Origin: JAJFFW01 sp038531315
GTDB lineage: Bacteria; Pseudomonadota; Alphaproteobacteria; Caulobacterales; Parvularculaceae
Direction of reading: 5' to 3'
NCBI GenBank assembly: GCA_038531315.1
Contig: JBCBBT010000036.1
Coordinates: forward strand, 1 to 34,927
DNA: 34,927 nucleotides
Shown here: positions 26,307 to 34,382 of the stretch, one piece after another
Layout of the letters: each line of letters begins with the position of its first letter
Numbering within the stretch: position 1 is the first letter of the stretch
Position numbers and translations under genes: made by a program
The notes under the pieces: generated by a model
Database searches by the model: none
Told to the model about the DNA's origin: nothing
What the model saw: the letters and a program-made list of their open reading frames with translations, nothing else

Positions 26307-26447
26307 CGCAGCGCGCAGCCTTCGCGCCGAAGGCGGAAAAAGCGGGTTGATCGCCCGTCAATAAACCGTCACAAAACGCGCGCCGAGCGGCGATCACTCG
26401 AGTCGCCGCATGGCCGCTGCAGATCCTTGCATCCATGGAGGGCGCCC

Positions 26448-27392
26448 ATGAAACTGATCGCAGGAAACTCGAACCGGCGGCTTTCGGAAGACATCGGCGC
26501 GCGCCTGTCGACCGCCCTCGCCAAAGCCGATATCCGCACCTTCAAAGACGGCGAAGTCTTTGTTGAAATTCAGGAAAATGTACGCGGCGAAGACGTTTTC
26601 GTCATCCAGTCGACATCCAATCCGGCCAACAACAACCTGATGGAGCTGTTGATCACGATCGACGCCCTGACGCGGGCGTCGGCAAGCCGGGTGACGGCGG
26701 TGCTTCCTTATTTCGGCTATGCCCGCCAGGACCGGAAAGCCGGACCGCGCACGCCGATCTCGGCCAAGTTGGTCGCCAACCTGATCACCACCGCCGGCGC
26801 CGACCGGGTTTTGACCGTTGATCTCCATGCCGGCCAGATTCAAGGCTTTTTCGATATTCCGACGGACAATCTCTACGCCGTCAAAGACTTCGAGCAATGC
26901 ATCCGCGCGCATCACAATGGCGGCGCGGAAGCGCTGACCATCGTCTCGCCGGACGTCGGCGGCGTCGTGCGCGCGCGGTCGTTGTCAAAACGTCTGAATG
27001 ACGCGCCGCTCGCCATCGTCGACAAACGCCGCGAAGGGCCGGGCCAGTCAGAAGTCATGAACATTATCGGCAATGTTGCTGATCAACACTGTCTGCTGTT
27101 CGACGATATCGTCGATTCCGGGGGGACGCTCTGTAATGCGGCGACGGCGTTGATCGAAAAAGGCGCAAAGAGCGTCTCCGCTTACGTAACGCACGGCGTT
27201 CTTTCTGGCGAGGCCGTCGAGCGGATCACCGATGCGCGGGATTTGCGCCGGCTTGTCATCTCCGATTCCATCGAAGCGACGCCAGCGGTTGACGCCTGCG
27301 CAAAGATTGAGACCGTCTCTATCGCCGGTCTGCTCGCCGAGGCGATCAGGCGAATCGCAAACGAAGAATCGGTCTCAAGCCTTTTCGACTGA
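26448..27392 (+). CDS. prs: Ribose-phosphate pyrophosphokinase (PRPP synthetase)
   Basis: Makes PRPP from ribose-5-phosphate and ATP for nucleotide, histidine and tryptophan synthesis. It has 314 residues, a standard class I length. It shows RQDRKAGPRTPISAKLVANL (93-112), the PRPP synthetase signature DLHAGQIQGFFD (125-136), the flexible-loop KRR (193-195) and the PRPP-binding loop DDIVDSGGT (219-227). GGAGGG about six bases upstream supports the ATG at 26448 rather than an in-frame ATG at 26427. It is separated by about 140 nt from pgeF and probably has its own promoter. It converges with the sarcosine-oxidase-like gene six bases away. Confidence 0.97.
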   Translation: MKLIAGNSNRRLSEDIGARLSTALAKADIRTFKDGEVFVEIQENVRGEDVFVIQSTSNPANNNLMELLITIDALTRASASRVTAVLPYFGYARQDRKAGPRTPISAKLVANLITTAGADRVLTVDLHAGQIQGFFDIPTDNLYAVKDFEQCIRAHHNGGAEALTIVSPDVGGVVRARSLSKRLNDAPLAIVDKRREGPGQSEVMNIIGNVADQHCLLFDDIVDSGGTLCNAATALIEKGAKSVSAYVTHGVLSGEAVERITDARDLRRLVISDSIEATPAVDACAKIETVSIAGLLAEAIRRIANEESVSSLFD

Positions 27393-27398
27393 GCCCGC

Positions 27399-28496
27399 TC
27401 ACGTAAAAAGCCGCGACGGCGAAAACATCGCCGGATCAATGACGGTCTCGTCACCGGTCAACCACTGGGCTGCAAGCTCTCCGATTGCCGGCGCAAATTT
27501 GAAACCGTGACCGGACATGCCGCCTGCGATGAACATCGCATCATCATTGGGGTGCGGACCAATTAGGAAGTCTTCATCGGGCGTCATTGTGTAGAGGCAG
27601 TTTTTTGACTGGCGATGCGCGCCGATATCAGGCATCAGCGCACGGACCTCCGGTTCGAAACTTTGCAGTATCGCCATCGCGTCGACGGCGTCGCGTTCTT
27701 CCGGCGCTGCAAGCGCCTGCCCGCCAAAATGATTTGCGACCTTGATGCTGGCCCCATCCACTCCTGGCAAAGCATAGATCCATGAGGCGTCATGGAGCGC
27801 AGCGATAAAAGGCGTAAAAGCCATCGCGTCGTCATGTGCAAACCAATGCAGACTGTGACGCCTCAAGGCGACGCCCGCGGCGTTATTCAGATATGCGGCG
27901 AGCCAACCGCCGACGCAAAGCACAAGCCTGTCCGCATAAAAATCGTGCGCGCCATCGCTCACTTTGAAACCGCGGTCGGCCCGCTCGAACCGCGCCTGCG
28001 CATTCAGACGAAGAGCGGCGCCGTTTTGGCGGGCCTTCGCCATCAGGCCCGCGACGCACGCTTCAGCGCGCAAATAGCCCGCATCCGGCTCGACGATCAC
28101 ATCCCAGGACGACGATGTCGCAAAACTGATCTCGGCTGGCTCGGCCGGGCGCAGCGCGAGCCCGTGCGTTTGCGCCGAATGACGAACCCCATGCAATAGC
28201 GGCCCGTCCGGCGCGCCAGCGTAAATGAGACCCGTCTGGCGCAGCAACGATCCCGGCGCGTCAGCCTCCAGCGCGCGCCATAATGCCAGCGCACGCTGCG
28301 CCAGCGGCGCGTATTGCGCCCCTTCCGCGTAGGCGATCCGGAATATTCGCGTTTCACCGTGCGAGCTGCCGCGATCATGCGGCGGCTCGAAACGATCAAA
28401 CGCGATCACCCGCGCGCCGGTTTCGGCGATCATAGCGGCGCAGGCCGCGCCAATCACACCGAGACCGACAACCGCAACGTCATGGCGCTCCGGCAC
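27399..28496 (-). CDS. Monomeric sarcosine oxidase / N-methyltryptophan oxidase-like flavoprotein
   Basis: A 365-residue amine oxidase of the MSOX/SolA family, which demethylates N-methyl amino acids and releases formaldehyde and H2O2. It has the FAD-binding GLGVIG (11-16), SSHGETRIFRIAYAEG (44-59), the covalent-FAD cysteine C300 (NCLYTMTPDEDF) and the catalytic-site lysine K252 (IKVANHFGG), plus GGMSGHGFKF near the C-terminus. The start is a GTG with no strong ribosome site, chosen for its distance to the FAD motif. It lies 17 nt behind a peroxiredoxin gene on the same strand, which fits removal of the peroxide it makes. The exact amine substrate is unknown. Confidence 0.88.
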   Translation of the reverse strand: MPERHDVAVVGLGVIGAACAAMIAETGARVIAFDRFEPPHDRGSSHGETRIFRIAYAEGAQYAPLAQRALALWRALEADAPGSLLRQTGLIYAGAPDGPLLHGVRHSAQTHGLALRPAEPAEISFATSSSWDVIVEPDAGYLRAEACVAGLMAKARQNGAALRLNAQARFERADRGFKVSDGAHDFYADRLVLCVGGWLAAYLNNAAGVALRRHSLHWFAHDDAMAFTPFIAALHDASWIYALPGVDGASIKVANHFGGQALAAPEERDAVDAMAILQSFEPEVRALMPDIGAHRQSKNCLYTMTPDEDFLIGPHPNDDAMFIAGGMSGHGFKFAPAIGELAAQWLTGDETVIDPAMFSPSRLFT

Positions 28497-28513
28497 AACG
28501 GAAAATCGTTTGC

Positions 28514-28996
28514 TTACAGATTTTCAAGAACGTGTTCGGCGCTTGAGACTTCAAAAGCGCCCGGCTCTTCGACGAAGAGGTCCTGGACGACGCCGCCGTC
28601 GATGATAGCGGCGAACCGCTGCGAGCGCTCGCCCATGCCGAAGCCGCTTCCATCCATCACGAGCCCGAGGGCGCGGGCGAATTCGCCATTACCGTCGGCC
28701 ATCATTGCGACATCGTCGCCCGCATTATGCTGCTTGCCCCAGGCGTCCATGACGAAAGCATCATTGACGGACATGCAAACAATTTTGTCGACGCCCTTGG
28801 CTTTGAGTTCGCCGGCTTTTTCCACAAAGCCCGGCAAATGTTTCGCCGAGCAAGTTGGTGTAAAGGCGCCGGGAACAGAAAAAAGCGCGACCTTGCCGGC
28901 GCCCAGAACATCCGCGGCGTCGGCTTTTTCAGGCCCGTTTGGCGTCGCCATCATAACGGTTGCGCTCGGAATTTTCTCGCCTTTGGAAATCGTCAT
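28514..28996 (-). CDS. Peroxiredoxin, Prx5/glutaredoxin-dependent type
   Basis: A 160-residue thiol peroxidase that reduces H2O2 and organic peroxides. The peroxidatic site is PGAFTPTC with C49, followed by a second cysteine near 74 (KIVCMSVNDAF) and the active-site arginine around 124-127 (GERSQRF). The whole pattern (VPGAFTPTCSAKHLPGF, LGLVMDGSGFGMGERS) is the Prx5/PrxD type common in proteobacteria. AAAGGAG seven bases upstream fixes the start. It leads the sarcosine-oxidase-like gene; the shared transcript would couple peroxide production to its removal. Confidence 0.93.
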   Translation of the reverse strand: MTISKGEKIPSATVMMATPNGPEKADAADVLGAGKVALFSVPGAFTPTCSAKHLPGFVEKAGELKAKGVDKIVCMSVNDAFVMDAWGKQHNAGDDVAMMADGNGEFARALGLVMDGSGFGMGERSQRFAAIIDGGVVQDLFVEEPGAFEVSSAEHVLENL

Positions 28997-29166
28997 CTTC
29001 GCTCTCCTTTACGTGTGTGACGTCATCTTCACGATGTCGGTTGGCGAGGGTTTACCCCCGCGAGCGCTTCGATGTCCAATCATGAGTTCAGACGAAAACG
29101 ATCTGCGGCGATGCGTTCGCTGACCGGGCGCTTGCAACAGTCCGGACCGGTCCCTAACCTCTCGCC

Positions 29167-29793
29167 ATGACCAGCGCGCTGTCCGACCGGGATTACCTTT
29201 CAGGCCAACTCATTATCGCAATGCCGAATATGGGCGACCCGCGATTTGAGCGTTCAGTCGTGCTGATGTGCAGCCATGGCGACGATCACGCCATGGGCGT
29301 TGTGATCAACCAGACCATCAAGGACGCACGGCTCGGCGAGTTGATCAAACAGGTGGGCGACAAAGCCGCCGCGGACACGGCCGATGACGCCCGCAAAGCG
29401 CTCAACGATCCTGTATTTTACGGCGGTCCCGTGCGCGAAGACCGCGGCCTCGTCATTCACACGCTTGATTATCGCTGCAGCGAAACGCTGATCGTGAACG
29501 ATGAGATTGGCGTTACCGGCACGACCGAAATTCTCGCTGAAATTGCGGCGGGAAGCGAAAATGCGCCGTCGCAATTCCTGCTGGCGCTTGGCCACGCCGG
29601 CTGGTCGGGCGGTCAACTGGAAGAAGAAATCGCCATGAACGCCTGGGCGCACGGCGCGGCCGATCTCGATATCGTGTTCGCCGGCGCGCAACAGGATTGC
29701 TGGCGCCGCTCCCTTGAACGTCTCGGGGTCACGGGCGCAATGCTGTCGCCGGAATGGGCGGCGGCGCGGCCGTCTGACAGCCCGCTCAACTGA
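29167..29793 (+). CDS. YqgE/AlgH family protein
   Basis: A 208-residue protein of the UPF0301 (DUF179) family; AlgH was linked to alginate control in Pseudomonas but its biochemical role is unclear. Matching blocks are LSGQLIIAMPNMGDPRFERSV at the start, HAMGVVINQTI, VFYGGPVREDRGLVIH and LALGHAGWSGGQLEEEI. Length is normal. It is a lone plus-strand gene between two minus-strand units and converges with the PAS-EAL gene. No clear Shine-Dalgarno precedes the ATG. Confidence 0.93.
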   Translation: MTSALSDRDYLSGQLIIAMPNMGDPRFERSVVLMCSHGDDHAMGVVINQTIKDARLGELIKQVGDKAAADTADDARKALNDPVFYGGPVREDRGLVIHTLDYRCSETLIVNDEIGVTGTTEILAEIAAGSENAPSQFLLALGHAGWSGGQLEEEIAMNAWAHGAADLDIVFAGAQQDCWRRSLERLGVTGAMLSPEWAAARPSDSPLN

Positions 29794-29817
29794 GATGGCG
29801 CATCACCGACAGGACGC

Positions 29818-32259
29818 CTAGCGCAGATCGCGGTTCCAGAACTGCCGGCTTGCGGGCGTCTCCGGTTCGCTGGACAGCGGCGGATCGGATGGGACGCCGA
29901 AACTCCCGGCATCGGACTGGCCCGCTTCGCCTGCTTGAGTATTGCGCCCGGAATGGCGCGCGGGCGCGGTCTTTTCGCTTTCCGCAATAGCGCGCCTTTC
30001 CGGCGCCGGCGCAATCTCGCCGCCGTCAAGCGACGCAGGGCCGCCCAACGCAAAGCCCTGGCCTAACGTGCATCCGCTCGACAGCGCCGCATCCGCCAAC
30101 GCCTCGGAGGAGACGCCTTCGGCGATCACCGTGAGACCCAGATCCTTGCCGAGCTTGGCCATCGACGTGACGATTTTGGCCGCGTCCTTGTCGCCGGGCA
30201 GTTTTTCCACAAACGACTTATCCACTTTCAGATAGTCGAAGGTGAACTTGTGGAGATTGCTAAGCGAGGTGAAACCGGCGCCAAAGTCGTCGAACGCAAG
30301 CCCCGCGCCAGCCGCGCGAACCTTGGCGAATAGTTTCTTGGCGGATTTTTCATCCGTGATCGCTTCGGACTCGCTTAACTCCAGAACAAGACCCTTTGAC
30401 GGTAACCGGTTCTGTTTAATCTGTCTGCTGAGCTCATCGACAAAATCACCCTCACGCAGCTGCGCATAAGTGACGTTCAACGCCACAAAAAGACCTTTGC
30501 GTTTTTTCTCCTTGATCAGCATGCGCAAATAATCGGCGGACGCATCAAGCATCATTGTCGCAATCGCCCCGCCCTGACCCTGTCGATCGGCAAGCCGGAC
30601 AATTTCTTCAATCGGCAGCGTGTTGATCGCCTTGCTGGCCTCACCGCCGGTGGCGCGCAACAGCGCTTCATAACCGCGTATTTTTCTATTCGACAGCGCA
30701 ACAATCGGCTGGAAGGCGGCTTTGAGATGTCCCTTAGCAAGCGCCGCCTTAATGTCGGGCTCCGAGGTCGCGAGAGCGCTCGCTGCACCGCCTGCGCTTA
30801 ACCCTCTCTCGACAATGGTCGCAGCGTCGTCGCGGCGCCTCGCGCCGTTTGCGCGGCGACGATCGTCGCCGGCTTGCGCGCGTCTCTCACCGCTCGCAGC
30901 CCCTGGCCCGTCAGTAAGCGGGTCCGCTACATGCAACATGGCGCCGCCGGGGACCGCGGTCTCTTCAAGCTGACCTGGCCCGAAAAGCCGGCTTTGCGAA
31001 GTCGCCGGATCGGCTTTCGGCGCATTTTCTGCCGCGTTAACGCCCGCTTCGGTCTTGTCGATTGTTTGCGCCAACCCGGTTACGGCAGCAGCACTCACCG
31101 CGCCAACGCTGGCTGCGTCCCACAATTTCGGCGAGTCGTCCGGCGCGGCTTCGGCAAAGACCACGAGACGTTCAAGATCGCCGTCAGCAGAAACAGCGCG
31201 CGCGCCCCGTAACCGAACTCTTGTGCCGTTCCGCAGACCAAAGACGCTATCGAAAGCGCCGTCGCCCTCGTGTCGACCGAACACATCGTGCTTGAACCGG
31301 GATTCGTCGCTCGGATGCACCAGATCGCGCAGCCGCGTCGGCGACAGCCGCATGGACGGTTCCGCATCGAACAATGTCGAAAAAGACGGCGTGTGATGGA
31401 CGCTTTCCTGATTCCAGTCCATCACGGCGATGCCGGCGTAATCGAGCACTTCGGCAAGCTGATTTTCAGAGACCAGCAGCCGATCTTCCATTGTTGTCGT
31501 TGGGCCGGCTTCGGCGAACTCAGGCGTCGTAAGCGGCGTCGCGCCGCCGGCGACCGGGCCGGTTTCTGTCAGCGCCACAAGGCTTGCGGCGAGGACGCCG
31601 AACGTGAAAAGCGCATGCGGCGTTAGCGACGCGATCGTTGTTGAAAAAACCGGGCCCGCCAACGGCGCCGCCGCCAGAATAACCGCCCCCGGCAACAACA
31701 AGCGAGCGCCCTGATCGCCGCGCAAACTTTGAACAGCAGCGAGGCCGGCAGTCGCCATCACGACGCCGAACAGTCCATTGCGCATCAGGCCGCTAAGATC
31801 GGCTTTGCCAAAAAAGTTGATCGCGCCCATGCCAAGCATCGACAAAGCAGCCGCGAAAATCAGTGTGCCAATAAAAATATTGCGCTTCGCGGCGCCGACG
31901 GTCGACGACAGATAAATCAGAACGCTTGCCGCAAACAGCCCCTGAAGGGCGACAAGGACTTTCGCAGACGGCGGATTGAAGAGCCCGAGCGCAGAGAACT
32001 CCAGCGCCGCCGCGGCCAGCACCATCAAAAGCGCACAGAGCGCCGCGGAGGATCGCCTGAAGACCGCAAACCCGGCGAGAAAGGACACCCCGATCACGAA
32101 AGCGCCGCCGATGGCGCCGCGCACCAGATCATTCGCGGCTTCAGGCGCCGTGGCGGCGATGGTGGGCGCTGTAGCGGCGATAGAGGGCGCTGAAGCGACA
32201 ATGGCGGGCTCTGCGCCGGCGGCGATGGTCGCGCCCGCCAGCAAAATGCTCTCGATCAT
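29818..32259 (-). CDS. Membrane PAS-EAL protein, probable c-di-GMP phosphodiesterase
   Basis: An 813-residue signalling protein. Residues about 40-235 hold seven or eight hydrophobic spans resembling an integral membrane sensor. Residues about 268-375 look like a PAS domain (VLDYAGIAVMDWN, DLVHPSDESRFKHDVFGRH). A long low-complexity linker follows, then an EAL domain (about 515-755). The residues used by RocR-type c-di-GMP phosphodiesterases are all present: E531 (YEALLR), N595, E627, D657-D658 (FDDFG), K678, E714 and Q734, with the same spacing from N595 on. No GGDEF domain is present. A Ser/Pro/Ala-rich tail of about 60 residues ends the protein. The N-terminus contains a 7-residue tandem repeat. 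A GAGG-type ribosome site supports the start at 32259. Confidence 0.88.
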   Translation of the reverse strand: MIESILLAGATIAAGAEPAIVASAPSIAATAPTIAATAPEAANDLVRGAIGGAFVIGVSFLAGFAVFRRSSAALCALLMVLAAAALEFSALGLFNPPSAKVLVALQGLFAASVLIYLSSTVGAAKRNIFIGTLIFAAALSMLGMGAINFFGKADLSGLMRNGLFGVVMATAGLAAVQSLRGDQGARLLLPGAVILAAAPLAGPVFSTTIASLTPHALFTFGVLAASLVALTETGPVAGGATPLTTPEFAEAGPTTTMEDRLLVSENQLAEVLDYAGIAVMDWNQESVHHTPSFSTLFDAEPSMRLSPTRLRDLVHPSDESRFKHDVFGRHEGDGAFDSVFGLRNGTRVRLRGARAVSADGDLERLVVFAEAAPDDSPKLWDAASVGAVSAAAVTGLAQTIDKTEAGVNAAENAPKADPATSQSRLFGPGQLEETAVPGGAMLHVADPLTDGPGAASGERRAQAGDDRRRANGARRRDDAATIVERGLSAGGAASALATSEPDIKAALAKGHLKAAFQPIVALSNRKIRGYEALLRATGGEASKAINTLPIEEIVRLADRQGQGGAIATMMLDASADYLRMLIKEKKRKGLFVALNVTYAQLREGDFVDELSRQIKQNRLPSKGLVLELSESEAITDEKSAKKLFAKVRAAGAGLAFDDFGAGFTSLSNLHKFTFDYLKVDKSFVEKLPGDKDAAKIVTSMAKLGKDLGLTVIAEGVSSEALADAALSSGCTLGQGFALGGPASLDGGEIAPAPERRAIAESEKTAPARHSGRNTQAGEAGQSDAGSFGVPSDPPLSSEPETPASRQFWNRDLR
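32147..32209. repeat. Three 21-bp tandem repeats in the PAS-EAL gene
   Basis: Three in-frame imperfect copies (32147-32167, 32168-32188, 32189-32209) each encode a seven-residue unit like TIAATAP near the N-terminus, before the first membrane span. A length-variable segment of this kind can differ among strains. A unit length of 21 bases keeps the frame. Confidence 0.75.
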
Positions 32260-32409
32260 ACGCCTCGCCCTCTAAACGCCCCTTCGGCGCCCCGTTACGC
32301 ATTCTACATTCGGCGCCGGCGCACCCCCCGTCGCGGCCCCGTGTCCCTTCGTGAGCCGCCAGTGTTCCAGTAGCCACGAGCGTGTGCAAGCTCAAAGCCT
32401 GATGAAACA

Positions 32410-32430
32410 GCGTGTTGACGCTATTTTTTC
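32410..32430. terminator. Candidate hairpin terminator downstream of the GNAT gene
   Basis: AGCGT-GTTG-ACGCT (32410-32423) followed by TTTTTT (32425-32430) is terminator-like on the plus strand. On the minus strand, where the thrC/M16/GNAT unit ends at 32486, the stem is followed only by a weak GTTTC, so it may work there less well. The stem is short (five pairs). Confidence 0.35.
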
Positions 32431-32485
32431 ACAGATTTCCGAGAAAAATGCCGCCGAGGATTGCGCGCGCATCCATGTCGACCGG

Positions 32486-33094
32486 TTAACGAGCGACCGC
32501 GCCGCCGATCCGCCGCCAATCGCTCGCCGTCATCGCAAAGTTCACATGGTCGCGCCAGGCGCCGTTAATGTTGAGATACTCCCGCGCCAGGCCTTCGCGG
32601 CGAAAGCCAAGCTTGGCGAGCAGGTTCAAGGACGCGTCGTTTTCCGGTTGGCAGGCGGCTTCGATCCGGTTCAGGCGAACGGTCTCAAAACCGAATGCGG
32701 TCAGCGCACGCACCGCAGCAAACGCAAAGCCGCGGCGCGTATGGCCCCTGCCGATCCAGTACCCGATCGAGGCCGACTGGGCCGCGCCGCGCACGATGTT
32801 GATCAGGTTCGCCCCCCCGACAAGCGCGCCGTCATCTGCGGCGAAGATGAAATATGGCGCGGCCTTGCCCTGACGGATGGCGCGCGCGTAGGTTTTCAAG
32901 CGCTGCCGAAAGGCTTGGGCGGTGATGTCCTGCGCTGTCCAGTCGGGCTCCCACCTTGTCAGATGGGCGCGGCTGTCTTCGCGCAGGTCGCGCCAGGCCC
33001 GGAAGTCGCTCATTTCAGGCGGACGAAGCATGACGCCGTCGCCGTAAAGGATCGGCGCCGCATCGCTACCAGCCGAGAGATCGATCAACGCCAC
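32486..33094 (-). CDS. GNAT acetyltransferase, RimJ/RimL-like
   Basis: A 202-residue GCN5-related N-acetyltransferase of the RimJ/RimL/SpeG-like type. The acetyl-CoA-binding motif is IGYWIGRGHTRRGFAFAAVRAL (split here as 110-131), followed by RIEAACQPENDASLNLLAKLGF, in which the NDASLNLL segment is typical for ribosomal-protein N-terminal acetyltransferases. The start is a GTG one base after the stop of the M16 protease gene; a later in-frame ATG at residue 22 would cut off the first strand. It is the third gene of the thrC unit. The acceptor is unknown. Confidence 0.85.
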   Translation of the reverse strand: MALIDLSAGSDAAPILYGDGVMLRPPEMSDFRAWRDLREDSRAHLTRWEPDWTAQDITAQAFRQRLKTYARAIRQGKAAPYFIFAADDGALVGGANLINIVRGAAQSASIGYWIGRGHTRRGFAFAAVRALTAFGFETVRLNRIEAACQPENDASLNLLAKLGFRREGLAREYLNINGAWRDHVNFAMTASDWRRIGGAVAR

Positions 33095-33095
33095 C

Positions 33096-34382
33096 CTATG
33101 CGCCTTTGTCAGCGATTATGGCGTTCAATGTATCAAAGTCAGCGGGTCCGACAACCGCAAGACTGTGATTGTCCGATGCCAGAAATCGCTGCGCACAGGC
33201 CGCAATATCATCAACGCCGACAGCCTGGAGCCGTTGCTTGATTTCGTCGCTTGGCGCGAGGCGCCCAAAGCTGAACAATTGCGCCGCAGCGCGCTCGGCG
33301 CGCACCGCAGGACTTTCAAGGCTCATCACATAAGACGACAACACCAGCGCGCGTGCGCGGTCGAGCTCTTCGTGGGAGACGCCGGACGCCATTGTGCGAA
33401 TTTCGCGATAGCTGGTTTCGAGCGCCTTGCCGGCGTCGTCTGCGTCAACGCCCAGATAGACGCCGGTCGTGCCAATATCGTCATAAGCATCCGTATAGGC
33501 ATAAACCGAATACGCCAGCCCCAAGGTTTCGCGGACGGTCTGAAACAGCCGCGAGGACATGCCCCCGCCGAGCATTTCACCAAACAAGCGCCAGGCAAAA
33601 TAGTCTTCGTCGCGCAGAGCGCCGCCAGGCGCGGCGAAAGCGATATGCGTTTGCTCAAGGTCGCGTTCATCGTGAAAGGCGCCGCTCGTATGACGGGTCA
33701 GAGCGCGCGTGGCGGACCCGCCGGCCGGTGGGGTCCCAAAGTCAGCAAATTTCCGCTCCACCAATTGTAGCAGCGCCGCCTGATCGACGCCGCCGCTCGC
33801 GCAGATCACTGTCTGATCGGCCCTGTAAGTCCGCGCCATAAATGCACGCAAGGACTGCGGCGTCTGGCGACGCACTGACGCGCTATCGCCAAGTATTGGC
33901 CGGCCAAGGGGCTGGCCGGCATAGGTGAGCAACTGGATTTGCTCGAACAAGACATCGTCCGGCGTGTCCTGCGCCTCACCGATTTCCTGGATCACCACAT
34001 CTTTTTCGGTTGCAAGCGCATCTTCTTCAAAAAGCGGATTGGTCAGAATATCGGCCAGAATGTCGACAGCGCACGCAATGCCGCCTTTCAGCAGCCGCGC
34101 ATAATAGCCCGTATGCGGATAACTTGTCGCCGCATTCACGTGACCGCCGATATTTTCCATTTCCTCCACGATCTGACGCGCGGTGCGCGACGTCGTGCCC
34201 TTGAAAGCCATATGTTCGAGAAGGTGCGCAACCCCGTTCTCTGTCTCTCGTTCGTCCATGGCTCCGGCGGCCACCCAGACGCCGACGGCGACGCTCTCAA
34301 TGCCCGGCATCGGATCACAGACAACGCGCAAGCCGTTCGACAGCGTGGTCACAATCGGCTTTGACTGCGTGGCGTCTTTCAC
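33096..34382 (-). CDS. M16 family zinc protease, processing-peptidase-like
   Basis: A 428-residue metalloprotease of the pitrilysin family (M16B), related to the mitochondrial processing peptidase beta subunit. The inverted zinc motif HLLEH gives H53, E56 and H57, and the third ligand E133 follows 76 residues later (VVIQEIGEAQDTPDD). NGLRVVCDPMPGIESVAVG and GGHVNAATSYPHTGYYARLL are typical. I start at the GTG at 34382, which overlaps the threonine synthase stop by four bases (GTGA); an upstream in-frame start at 34457 would lie wholly in thrC and adds unrelated residues. Cytoplasmic or periplasmic location cannot be told: there is no signal peptide. Confidence 0.92.
   Translation of the reverse strand: MKDATQSKPIVTTLSNGLRVVCDPMPGIESVAVGVWVAAGAMDERETENGVAHLLEHMAFKGTTSRTARQIVEEMENIGGHVNAATSYPHTGYYARLLKGGIACAVDILADILTNPLFEEDALATEKDVVIQEIGEAQDTPDDVLFEQIQLLTYAGQPLGRPILGDSASVRRQTPQSLRAFMARTYRADQTVICASGGVDQAALLQLVERKFADFGTPPAGGSATRALTRHTSGAFHDERDLEQTHIAFAAPGGALRDEDYFAWRLFGEMLGGGMSSRLFQTVRETLGLAYSVYAYTDAYDDIGTTGVYLGVDADDAGKALETSYREIRTMASGVSHEELDRARALVLSSYVMSLESPAVRAERAAAQLFSFGRLAPSDEIKQRLQAVGVDDIAACAQRFLASDNHSLAVVGPADFDTLNAIIADKGA

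Noticed and set aside
26318..26334. Hairpin GCCTTCG-CGC-CGAAGGC after pgeF as a terminator
   Set aside because: The stem is perfect but no U-run follows on the plus strand (GGAAAAAG), so intrinsic termination is not supported.
29018..29025. TGACGTCA palindrome upstream of the peroxiredoxin gene
   Set aside because: Eight bases are too few to separate from chance and it matches no bacterial operator I can name with confidence.
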